Assembly (NCBI GenBank): GCA_026397695.1
Contig: JAPLUJ010000751.1
Coordinates: 1 to 8,981, forward strand
DNA: 8,981 bases
Direction: 5' to 3'
Origin: Verrucomicrobiota bacterium
GTDB lineage: Bacteria; Verrucomicrobiota; Verrucomicrobiia; Verrucomicrobiales; Akkermansiaceae
The notes under the pieces were generated by a model. The model saw only the letters and a program-made list of their open reading frames with translations, was not told the origin of the DNA and did no database searches. Shown in pieces: positions 1 to 6,186 of the stretch (positions within the stretch are counted from its first letter, which is position 1; the number at the start of each line of letters is the position of its first letter). A program made the position numbers and the translations under genes.

Positions 1-383
1 GGTTGTTCATCGTGTTGCTCGCGGAGAATTGCCGGGTTCCATTTGACGATCCTAACACCCACCTTGAACTGACGATGATCCATGAAGTCATGGTGCTGGA
101 TCACAGCGGACCACCGCTGGCCGTGATTCTGCATGGGGCATCGATGAAACTGCTTCTTTTCACGGTGGTGCTGACGCAGGCGGTGGTGCCGTTATGGCAA
201 CTCGGTTCGCTCGCGGCCAGCGGTTTGCTGGCGGGCTGCGTGCTGGGCGTGACGGTGGCTATCGGGTTGGTCGAGTCGCTGCTGGCGCGCTTCTCATTCC
301 GGCGGGTGCCACTGCTGCTGACCACGGCATTTTTGTTATGTTTGTTCGCCCTGCTGGTGGCATGGAAAGGCGGCGGGTCATGA
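1..383 (+). CDS. hyfC: HyfC/NuoH-like membrane subunit, C-terminal part
   Basis: This is the C-terminal end of a hydrogenase-4 component C / formate hydrogenlyase subunit 4 / NuoH-family protein. The gene enters from the left edge, so its start is outside the window; the readable frame begins at base 3. The visible 126 residues open with the family signature AENxRxPxDDPxTHLELTMIHE, followed by MVLDHSG. This is the conserved cytoplasmic loop that, in complex I, lies by the quinone cavity and contacts the peripheral arm. After it come about three hydrophobic helices (roughly residues 47-68, 70-90 and 100-120). In this superfamily the subunit anchors the redox arm to the ion-translocating arm. 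Its TGA stop (381-383) overlaps the ATG of the next gene (380-382), which indicates translational coupling. Family assignment is firm; whether it belongs to a hydrogenase or an Ehr-type complex is inferred from the large subunit downstream. Confidence 0.9.
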   Translation, partial: LFIVLLAENCRVPFDDPNTHLELTMIHEVMVLDHSGPPLAVILHGASMKLLLFTVVLTQAVVPLWQLGSLAASGLLAGCVLGVTVAIGLVESLLARFSFRRVPLLLTTAFLLCLFALLVAWKGGGS

Positions 384-823
384 ATGCCAATCTCAATCTG
401 CTGATCGGCCTGGCGATGGGTCTCAATCTGATATCACTCGGCACAAGCCGCTTGCCCGCGCTGATCCGCGCGATGTCGGCGCAAGGTGTGATCCTCGGCG
501 TGATGCCGGTGCTCATGGGACATGATCTTGACTGGCGGGTGGTGCTCATCGCGCTGGCGACGATTGCCGGCAAGGGTATTGTGATTCCCAGTTTGTTACG
601 GCGCGCGATGCGCACGGTGCAGAGCGACCGCGAGCTTGACCCGCTGATCGGTTTCGTGCCTTCGTTGTTGCTGGGTGCCGGCGGCACCATCGCCGCGTTG
701 GCGTTGGCGCATCTGCTGCCGTTGTTGCCAGAGCACGCGGGCACCCTGCTGGTGCCGGGGGCGCTGGCCACGGTGCTCACCGGGTTCATCCTGCTGATCG
801 GACGCGCCAAGGCCATCTCGTGA
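380..823 (+). CDS. hyfE: HyfE/NuoK-like membrane subunit, truncated by frameshift
   Basis: This is the N-terminal two-thirds of a hydrogenase-4 component E-like protein, the NuoK-related small membrane subunit next to the antiporter-like subunits. It starts at ATG 380 in an ATGA overlap with the hyfC-like stop. It runs 147 residues, against about 215 usual for HyfE. About five hydrophobic helices are visible (near residues 4-20, 34-47, 52-74, 90-113 and 120-142), with a conserved-looking KGIVIP motif after the third. The reading frame ends at TGA 821-823 right after ...GRAKAIS. The rest of the family sequence (ENGIYLFGLLL...) follows at once in the +1 frame. From my recollection of HyfE proteins, about eight residues of a Q-x-x-G-Y-x-x-x type segment belong between these two parts. 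That fits a loss of about 23 nt. The truncated product would lack the last two helices and their acidic residues, so it is unlikely to work. Confidence 0.8.
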   Translation: MNANLNLLIGLAMGLNLISLGTSRLPALIRAMSAQGVILGVMPVLMGHDLDWRVVLIALATIAGKGIVIPSLLRRAMRTVQSDRELDPLIGFVPSLLLGAGGTIAALALAHLLPLLPEHAGTLLVPGALATVLTGFILLIGRAKAIS

Positions 824-998
824 AAATGGCATCTATCTTTTCGGTTTGTTGCTCATCAAGGCCATGCCACTGCTGGTGGAGGCGGGCGTGCTGCTAGATA
901 TCACTGTGGGTGTGTTCATCATCGGCATCATTGTGGACCGCATCCAACGGGCTTTCGATTCGCTCGACACCCGCAAACTCACCGCACTCCGGGAATGA
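822..998 (+). pseudogene. hyfE: C-terminal remnant of the HyfE-like gene, out of frame
   Basis: This 58-codon stretch plus stop continues the HyfE-like protein in a different frame from 380-823. It begins ENGIYLFGLLLIK, runs through two hydrophobic helices that include VEAGVLLD with its conserved acidic residues, and ends FDSLDTRKLTALRE. The family's usual C-terminus has a similar LDxxxLTAL pattern. It holds no further stops or indels, so the lesion looks recent. It has no start codon with a Shine-Dalgarno sequence; the first in-frame ATG is at 864, inside the first helix. Its TGA (996-998) overlaps the ATG of the HyfF-like gene (995-997), as expected of an operon that was once intact. A +1 ribosomal shift at the TGA could join the two parts but would still leave out the missing segment, so a deletion or an assembly fault is more likely. 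Confidence 0.8.
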
Positions 999-2437
999 AA
1001 TCACTGCTCCTGCTCATCGTTCCACTGATAGCTGCGGTCATCTCCGCCGCGTGGCCGTGCAATCGCACCCGGCCCCTGCTACTGCCTGTCACCGGCCTCA
1101 TCCATGCCGTGCTGTGTGGCTGGTTTTTTATCGATCCGCCGCCGGTGGATCCGGGCGCCTGGCTGGCGTTTGATCCCTTGGCGCGGGCGGTGTTGCCGGC
1201 GGTGTCGGTGTTGTTTTTGGTGTGTGCTTGGTATGGGGTGGCCTATCTCAGGGTACGCTCCGAGCGGCCCAACCGTATTTTCGTTGCGGCGCTGTTAGCG
1301 GTGCTGGGTTTGTTAAGCGCGGGGCATCAGGCACGGCATCTGGGATTGTTGTGGATCTTTACGGAAGCCGTCACGCTGGCGGCGGTGCCGCTGCTGCATT
1401 TCAATGGCACGCCGCGTGCCTTCGAGGCGACTTGGAAATACCTGCTGGTCGGTGGTACCGGCATCGCGCTGTCGTTGTTAGGATCACTCTGTCTCGGTTA
1501 TGCCTCGTTACATGGTGGCGGCGAGGGTGATCTAACGTTTGTGGCGCTGATGTCGCAGGGGGCGGGGTTGTCGCGTCCGTGGGTACTCATCGCGTGGGTG
1601 TTGTTGCTGGTGGGTTATGGCACGAAAATGGGCCTTGCGCCGATGCACACGTGGAAGCCGGATGCTTATGGTGAGGCGGCGGGCATCGTCGGCGCGATAT
1701 TGGCTGGCGGGGTTACCACCGTGGCGTTCACCGCCATCCTGCGGATTCACGCCGTGGTCGGAGCTGCGGGCGCGGGCGCCATCGCCGGTCACACCCTGTT
1801 AGTGATCGGTTTGTTCTCGATGTTGGTGGCGGCGTTGTTTCTGCTAGGGACGCGCGATTTCAAGCGCATGCTGGCGTATTCGAGCGTGGAGCACATGGGG
1901 ATACTGATGATTGGCGCGGCGTTGGGTCCGGCGGGTGTTGCGGCATCCCTGTTTCATGTTTGGAGCAACAGCCTTACCAAGGGTGCGTTGTTCCTGAGTG
2001 CGGGCAACATCCGCCGCGCCGCCGGATCCGCTTCCATGGATGAGGTGAGGGGCATGAACATCCTCACGCCATGGTCGGCGGCGATTTTTGTGACCGGCAT
2101 GTTCGCCGTCACCGCGTGCCCACCATTCGGGCCGTTTTTCAGCGAGTTAAAAGTGGTTAGAGCAGCGTTAGATACCGGGCATGGAATCGCCACCGCCATG
2201 TTCCTTGGGTGCCTGTTGCTGGCATTCTGCGGACTGACCCGGGTGGTCTTTGGCATCGTGGACGGCCGCCCGCGAAACAACGCCCAAGCCAGTGGCAGGC
2301 GCTTTGTGGAATCGGCGGGCTTGATCCTGCCGCCGCTGGTTCTGTTAGGATTGTCACTGTGGCTCGGCCTGTTCCAACCGGCGATGTTTCATGACGCATG
2401 GGCCGCCGCCGCCGCCCAGCTTTACCCATCCCCATGA
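995..2437 (+). CDS. hyfF: HyfF/NuoL-like proton-translocating membrane subunit
   Basis: This is a 480-residue antiporter-like subunit of the hydrogenase-4 component F family, homologous to NuoL/M/N and Mrp antiporter subunits. It is expected to move protons or sodium across the inner membrane. It is hydrophobic throughout, with about 14 predicted helices. Key features are a glutamate in a helix (E124, in LLWIFTEAVTLA) matching the essential TM5 glutamate of NuoL-type subunits, GYGTKMGLAPMHTWKPDA (207-224) with K211 as the expected TM7 lysine, RDFKRMLAYSSVEHMG (287-302), LFHVWSNSLTKGALFLSAG (319-337) with H321 and K329, and CPPFGPFFSE (375-384). These motifs are strongly HyfF-like, and the length is near the usual value of about 480-525. 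The start at ATG 995 overlaps the stop of the HyfE remnant. Only a weak purine stretch (GGGA) lies upstream, so its translation may have depended on ribosomes finishing hyfE, which the hyfE lesion would disturb. Confidence 0.93.
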   Translation: MKSLLLLIVPLIAAVISAAWPCNRTRPLLLPVTGLIHAVLCGWFFIDPPPVDPGAWLAFDPLARAVLPAVSVLFLVCAWYGVAYLRVRSERPNRIFVAALLAVLGLLSAGHQARHLGLLWIFTEAVTLAAVPLLHFNGTPRAFEATWKYLLVGGTGIALSLLGSLCLGYASLHGGGEGDLTFVALMSQGAGLSRPWVLIAWVLLLVGYGTKMGLAPMHTWKPDAYGEAAGIVGAILAGGVTTVAFTAILRIHAVVGAAGAGAIAGHTLLVIGLFSMLVAALFLLGTRDFKRMLAYSSVEHMGILMIGAALGPAGVAASLFHVWSNSLTKGALFLSAGNIRRAAGSASMDEVRGMNILTPWSAAIFVTGMFAVTACPPFGPFFSELKVVRAALDTGHGIATAMFLGCLLLAFCGLTRVVFGIVDGRPRNNAQASGRRFVESAGLILPPLVLLGLSLWLGLFQPAMFHDAWAAAAAQLYPSP

Positions 2438-3915
2438 GTGCCTCGACTCGATTTGCCCTGTTAGCAAATGCCACCAGCCTGCCATGGCCGGATGTACCCG
2501 CATGGCCAATGGCTGATTTCATCCGCGCCACCGGTGCCGAGATCACCCGCGGCGCGCGCCTGTGCTCGTTGTTCGGCGTGCCCGATGGGGGTGGCGTGCA
2601 ACTGGTCGCGGTGCTGGCCTTCGATGCTGATAGCACGCTCGCTGTCGGACGCAGCACGCCGAGCACCGGTGGGTTTCCCTCGCTGACCACCACCCATCCG
2701 CAGGCGCATTTGTTTGAACGTGAGATCTGTGAGCAGCACGGCCTGACACCCGAGGGCCATCCGTGGCTCAAACCCGTTAGACGCACCGACGGCAGGGCTC
2801 CTGCCAACGGTGGTTTTTTCCGTGTGGGCGGCAGCGAGATTCACGAGGTGGCCGTCGGTCCGGTCCATGCCGGCATCATCGAACCCGGGCACTTCCGCTT
2901 CCAATGCGCCGGGGAGGAAGTGCTGCATCTGGAAATCGCGCTTGGCTATCAGCACCGCGGCATCGAAGAGGCGCTCACTGGTGGTCCGCATCGCGCAACG
3001 CTGATTCAGATGGAAACCATCGCCGGCGATACGAGCATTGCCCATGCGACGGCCCACGCACATCTGATGGAAGCACTGGCGCAATCCGAGGTGCCGTTGC
3101 GCGCGCAGTGGCTGCGCGCCATCGCGCTCGAACTCGAACGCCTCGCCAATCACACGGGCGACCTCGGCGCGCTGGCGAACGATGTGGCGTTTCTCCCCAC
3201 CGCTGCGGCCTGCGGCAAAATCCGCGGCGATTTCCTCAATCTAACGGCCATGTTGTGCGGCAACCGCTTCGGCCGCGGGCTGGTGCGCCCGGGCGGCTGC
3301 CGTTACGATCTGGATCCCACGCCGGCCCAACAATTGTTAGAACGGCTGATACCCGTGCTGGCCGACACCGCGCGGGCCGTTGCGTGGATGTGGGACGCGG
3401 CATCGGTGCGCGCGCGCTTTGAAAACGTCGGCACGGTGACGGCTTCGCAAGCCGCCGAGGTCGGCCTGGTGGGTCCTGCGGCGCGGGCCTGTGGGTTGGT
3501 GCGCGATGTGCGCTACGATCACCCGGTCGGCTGGCATCGCTTCGCGCAGGTGCCGGTGACGGTGTGGCCGGATGGCGATGTGTTTGCCCGTGCCCGCGTT
3601 CGTTCGCTGGAAATCCAGCGTTCGGGTGAGTTTCTTCGCGACCAACTCGGCACACCTCCCGAGGACGATTTCCGTTGCCAACTCGCGGCTCCGGCACCCG
3701 ACACACTGGCGGTGGCGCTCGTCGAAAGCTGGCGCGGCGAGGTCTGCCATGTCGCCCTAACAGACGGTGCCGGGCGTTTCCGCCGCTACAAGATCACCGA
3801 TCCTTCGTTCCATAATTGGAGCGGGCTCGCCTTGTCGCTGCGGGGTACCGCGATTGCGGATTTTCCCATCTGCAACAAGAGCTTCAACCTTTCCTACTGC
3901 GGCTTCGACCTCTAA
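2434..3915 (+). CDS. NuoCD-like large subunit of an Ehr-type complex, without the NiFe cysteines
   Basis: This is a 493-residue homologue of HyfG/HycE, with a NuoC-like domain (about 1-125, including FEREICEQHG and PEGHPWLKPVR) followed by a NuoD-like hydrogenase large-subunit domain (from HEVAVGPVHAGIIEPGHF, 137 onward). True group 4 hydrogenases bind Ni and Fe through two CxxC pairs. At the first site (family pattern RxCGxC) this protein reads IAGDTSIAH, with Ala197 and Thr200 where cysteines should be. At the C-terminal site (family pattern DPCxxC) it reads NKSFNLSYCGFDL, with Ser487 and Gly490; Cys489 is out of register. The DPSFHNW motif shared by the superfamily is kept. So it cannot hold a standard NiFe centre and probably belongs to the Ehr group; its substrate is unknown. 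The ATG at 2434 forms an ATGA overlap with hyfF and was chosen over the in-frame ATG at 2398, which would add an arginine-rich stretch inside hyfF. Confidence 0.9.
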   Translation: MSASTRFALLANATSLPWPDVPAWPMADFIRATGAEITRGARLCSLFGVPDGGGVQLVAVLAFDADSTLAVGRSTPSTGGFPSLTTTHPQAHLFEREICEQHGLTPEGHPWLKPVRRTDGRAPANGGFFRVGGSEIHEVAVGPVHAGIIEPGHFRFQCAGEEVLHLEIALGYQHRGIEEALTGGPHRATLIQMETIAGDTSIAHATAHAHLMEALAQSEVPLRAQWLRAIALELERLANHTGDLGALANDVAFLPTAAACGKIRGDFLNLTAMLCGNRFGRGLVRPGGCRYDLDPTPAQQLLERLIPVLADTARAVAWMWDAASVRARFENVGTVTASQAAEVGLVGPAARACGLVRDVRYDHPVGWHRFAQVPVTVWPDGDVFARARVRSLEIQRSGEFLRDQLGTPPEDDFRCQLAAPAPDTLAVALVESWRGEVCHVALTDGAGRFRRYKITDPSFHNWSGLALSLRGTAIADFPICNKSFNLSYCGFDL

Positions 3916-3930
3916 CCGAAACCCACCGCC

Positions 3931-4725
3931 ATGTTCATCACCGACACCCTGCTCCATCGCCTGCAACGCGGTTGCGAAACGATGGCATATCCGCATGGAC
4001 CGGCCCCCGCACTGCCGGAGCGCCATGGCGGAGCGCTCAAAGTGGACTCTGGCAAATGCGCCGACGGCTGCGCCGCCTGTGTGTCGGTTTGCCCCACGCA
4101 AGCGATCACCCGCGTGGCGGAAACAGCGGTGGTTCTGGATCTCGGACGCTGTGTGTTTTGCGCCGCCTGCGTTGAGGTTTGCCCGCACGGTGTCATCACG
4201 CAAACCGGCGACCACCGCATGGCCGCGAACCGCCGCGAGGATCTTTTGTTAGGCGCGCCCGGCCACGAACAAGTCCGCCTCGCCGCCGCCCTCGACGAAA
4301 AGCTGCGCAAGCTTTTCGGCCGTTCGCTGCGCTTGCGCCAGGTCAGCGCCGGCGGCTGCAGCGCGTGCGAGGCCGATACCAACGTGCTTGGCACCATCGG
4401 CTGGGATCTCGGGCGTTTCGGCATTCAGTTTGTCGCCTCGCCGCGCCATGCGGACGGTCTGTTAGTAACCGGTCCGGTCAGCCAAGCCATGGTGTTGGCC
4501 TTGCAGAAAACCTACGCTGCGGTGCCGGATCCCAGGATTGTGATCGCCGTGGGTGCCTGTGCGATCGCCGGCGGCCCGTTTGTCGGCCATCCCCAGGTCA
4601 ACAACGGCGCGGCTGCCATCGTGCCCGTCGATCTCTACATTCCCGGTTGCCCGCCACACCCTCTAACGATCCTGGACGGCCTGCTGCGGATGTTAGACAG
4701 GCTGGAAAAGCCACGCCGCCCGTGA
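3931..4725 (+). CDS. Fused ferredoxin (HyfH-like) and NuoB-like small subunit (HyfI-like)
   Basis: This 264-residue protein joins two subunits that are separate in E. coli hydrogenase-4. Residues 40-92 form a two-cluster ferredoxin. The first motif is C43-x3-C47-x2-C50-x3-C54-P, with one extra residue in the first gap compared with the classic CxxC. The second is C74-x2-C77-x2-C80-x3-C84-P, which is canonical. A charged linker (about 95-132) leads to a NuoB/HyfI domain with the proximal cluster ligands GGC143-S-A-C146-E, GAC210 and GC240-P-P-H-P. The hydrogenase-like CxxC is used here rather than the tandem CC of NuoB. The three clusters would pass electrons between a soluble donor or acceptor and the large subunit at the membrane. 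The gene lies 15 nt after the large subunit with no clear Shine-Dalgarno and ends the operon. No nickel-processing protease or maturation gene follows in the window, in keeping with an NiFe-free complex. Confidence 0.9.
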   Translation: MFITDTLLHRLQRGCETMAYPHGPAPALPERHGGALKVDSGKCADGCAACVSVCPTQAITRVAETAVVLDLGRCVFCAACVEVCPHGVITQTGDHRMAANRREDLLLGAPGHEQVRLAAALDEKLRKLFGRSLRLRQVSAGGCSACEADTNVLGTIGWDLGRFGIQFVASPRHADGLLVTGPVSQAMVLALQKTYAAVPDPRIVIAVGACAIAGGPFVGHPQVNNGAAAIVPVDLYIPGCPPHPLTILDGLLRMLDRLEKPRRP

Positions 4726-4780
4726 TGACCAACGGATCGAATGGATGGTTAGGTAGAGCGGATCCGGTGCGCCATCGTGT

Positions 4781-4810
4781 ATGATTACCTTCTCAAGTCC
4801 TGGCAATCAT
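4781..4810. other. Imperfect hairpin between the convergent operons
   Basis: ATGATTACC (4781-4789) and GGCAATCAT (4802-4810) can pair as a 9-bp stem with one A-C mismatch around a 12-nt loop. A second, weaker hairpin follows: AGCTATT (4831-4837) with AATAGTT (4845-4851), flanked by GCGGA (4818-4822) and TCCGC (4851-4855). The site lies in the 162-nt gap between two stop codons that face each other, where a two-way terminator would be expected. Neither stem is GC-rich and neither is followed by a T tract on either strand, so terminator function is only inferred. Confidence 0.3.
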
Positions 4811-4887
4811 GCGTGTTGCGGACACCCCCAAGCTATTCTCTAGCAATAGTTCCGCGAGTCTGGCGTCTTGCGGTCCTTGGGCAGCGC

Positions 4888-6045
4888 TCAGTCGCCGGCG
4901 GCTGATGCGCTGAGTGTGGCTGGCAGCGGGTCGAGGCCATGATACGGGAAGATGTTGTTAGCAACGCTGGCGATGGTGGCCAGCAGTTCGGGTTCGACCG
5001 TCCGGCGTTGTTCCGGCGTGACGGCCAGCGCGGGATCGCGCAGGCCGCCAATCCATTCCGCGCTGGCGAGCATGCAGCCACCCATGCCGGCGCTGAAATC
5101 GTGTTCCTCCTCGCCGCAACACGTGCGCCATGCCGTGTTCTCGACGTGATAGCCGCCGCCTCCGGAGATCAACAGCGGCTTGCGCAAGCGCAACAAGCGG
5201 CCCAGCGCGTCCATCAGCGCGTTGTTAGTCAGGCACAGGTGGGTGAGCGGATCGCCTGCCAGCGCGTCCATCCCCAACTCCAACACGATGACATCCGGGT
5301 TGTAAGCCTGCAGCAGTGGCACGGTCACCCGGTCGAAGGCCAGCAGGAAGGCGTCATCGTAGATTCCGGCGGGCAGCGGGACGTTGACGTTGTACCCCAG
5401 CCCCGGGCCCTCGCCGATTTCGTTCTCGAACCCGCCCCATGGAAACAGGGTCTTGCCGCTTTCGTGCAGCGAAATGGTTAGAACATCATCGCGCTCGTAG
5501 AAGGCCGCCTGGGTGCCATCGCCATGGTGCGCGTCCACATCCAGGCAGGCGACCCGCTGGCCGGCCGCCGCCAGACGCATGCAAGCCAGCACCACATCGT
5601 TCAGATAACAGAAACCCGACGCCTTATCCGCCATCGCGTGGTGAAACCCGCCCAGCAGGTTGAAGGCGATGTCGGCCTTGCCCGCCAGCAACAGGTCCGC
5701 CGCCGTCAACGCCGCGCCGCACGCCCACGAGCCGTATGAGAAAAGGTCCTTGAATACCGGCGTGTCCGGCCCGCCGATACCCATGTGCAGGCCATCGACC
5801 GTTAGATCGCCTGCGGCGGCCCGTTGCAGTTCCTCCAGATAGCGAGCGGTATGAAATTCCTGAAGTTCGGCCATGGTGGCCATCCGGGGCTCCACTTCCG
5901 CTTGATGATCACCGCCAATCAAACCGAAGGACAAAAGGCGCCGGCGCGTCTGGCCGGCACGCTGCGTCTTGAACGGGCAATCCGCAGGATAGCTCAAGCG
6001 TTCGATTTCCGGCGTATAGACGAATGCCAGTTTGTGAGCGATCAT
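4888..6045 (-). CDS. AcuC-like histone-deacetylase-family protein deacetylase
   Basis: This is a zinc-dependent deacetylase of the class I HDAC/AcuC superfamily, 385 residues, close to the 387 of Bacillus AcuC. The whole active site is present: the HH pair in GGFHHAMAD (H135, H136), FCYLND (145-150), zinc ligands D171 and H173 in DVDAHHGDG and D260 in GMDALAGDP, and the catalytic tyrosine Y299 in SGGGGYH. LHESGKTLFPW and FENEIGEG (194-213) are also typical. It probably removes acetyl groups from lysines, perhaps on acyl-CoA enzymes encoded just upstream. An acetylpolyamine amidohydrolase role is less likely because the length and motifs are more AcuC-like. The ATG at 6045 was chosen because GGAG lies 8 nt upstream; a GTG at 6099 in the same frame would add 18 proline- and glutamine-rich residues with no support. 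There is no signal peptide, so it should be cytoplasmic. It follows the CoA-transferase gene after 141 nt and is the last gene of the operon. Confidence 0.92.
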   Translation of the reverse strand: MIAHKLAFVYTPEIERLSYPADCPFKTQRAGQTRRRLLSFGLIGGDHQAEVEPRMATMAELQEFHTARYLEELQRAAAGDLTVDGLHMGIGGPDTPVFKDLFSYGSWACGAALTAADLLLAGKADIAFNLLGGFHHAMADKASGFCYLNDVVLACMRLAAAGQRVACLDVDAHHGDGTQAAFYERDDVLTISLHESGKTLFPWGGFENEIGEGPGLGYNVNVPLPAGIYDDAFLLAFDRVTVPLLQAYNPDVIVLELGMDALAGDPLTHLCLTNNALMDALGRLLRLRKPLLISGGGGYHVENTAWRTCCGEEEHDFSAGMGGCMLASAEWIGGLRDPALAVTPEQRRTVEPELLATIASVANNIFPYHGLDPLPATLSASAAGD

Positions 6046-6053
6046 GATGTTGG

Positions 6054-6057
6054 CTCC
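6054..6057 (-). promoter_or_regulatory. Ribosome binding site that sets the deacetylase start
   Basis: On the - strand GGAG lies 8 nt before the ATG at 6045. It favours this start over the longer GTG start at 6099. The 141-nt gap upstream (6046-6186) holds no convincing promoter or terminator, so the gene may be read through from the CoA-transferase gene or have its own weak promoter. Confidence 0.55.
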
Positions 6058-6186
6058 GGGTTGTTGCTGGGGTTGCTGATAAGGTCTCAAGATACGCACA
6101 CAATCCTGCTTGTATTCATTGTTGGCGTTTTCTGTGCCTCATTGCGGCTAACTGAATGGATTCCACCTCAGGGACTGCCCGGCATG

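Noticed and set aside
818..826. Programmed +1 frameshift at TCG-TGA in hyfE, like the prfB site
   Set aside because: A +1 slip would join the frames but still leave out about eight family residues, and no Shine-Dalgarno-like stimulator is seen just upstream. A deletion explains both facts.
910..1173. Separate small gene in the + strand between hyfE and hyfF
   Set aside because: It overlaps the HyfE remnant and hyfF in a third frame, and its product has no recognisable features.
2398..2436. Earlier ATG start for the large subunit at 2398
   Set aside because: It would add twelve residues, mostly arginine and proline, wholly inside hyfF. The ATG at 2434 forms the same ATGA overlap used elsewhere in the operon.
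2157..3153. Long - strand reading frames opposite the hyfF and large-subunit genes
   Set aside because: They are antisense to well-supported genes, have low-complexity arginine- and glycine-rich products and show no family features.
995..4725. The left operon as a working [NiFe] hydrogenase-4 or formate hydrogenlyase
   Set aside because: The large subunit lacks both CxxC pairs needed for the NiFe centre, and no formate dehydrogenase, maturation protease or hyp gene is seen in the window.
4726..4887. Small gene or RNA in the gap between the convergent operons
   Set aside because: No frame with a start, ribosome binding site and useful length fits, and the hairpins are too weak to name an RNA.
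6046..6099. GTG start at 6099 for the deacetylase
   Set aside because: The added residues are proline- and glutamine-rich and unlike the family N-terminus, while the ATG at 6045 has GGAG at proper spacing and begins the family sequence.
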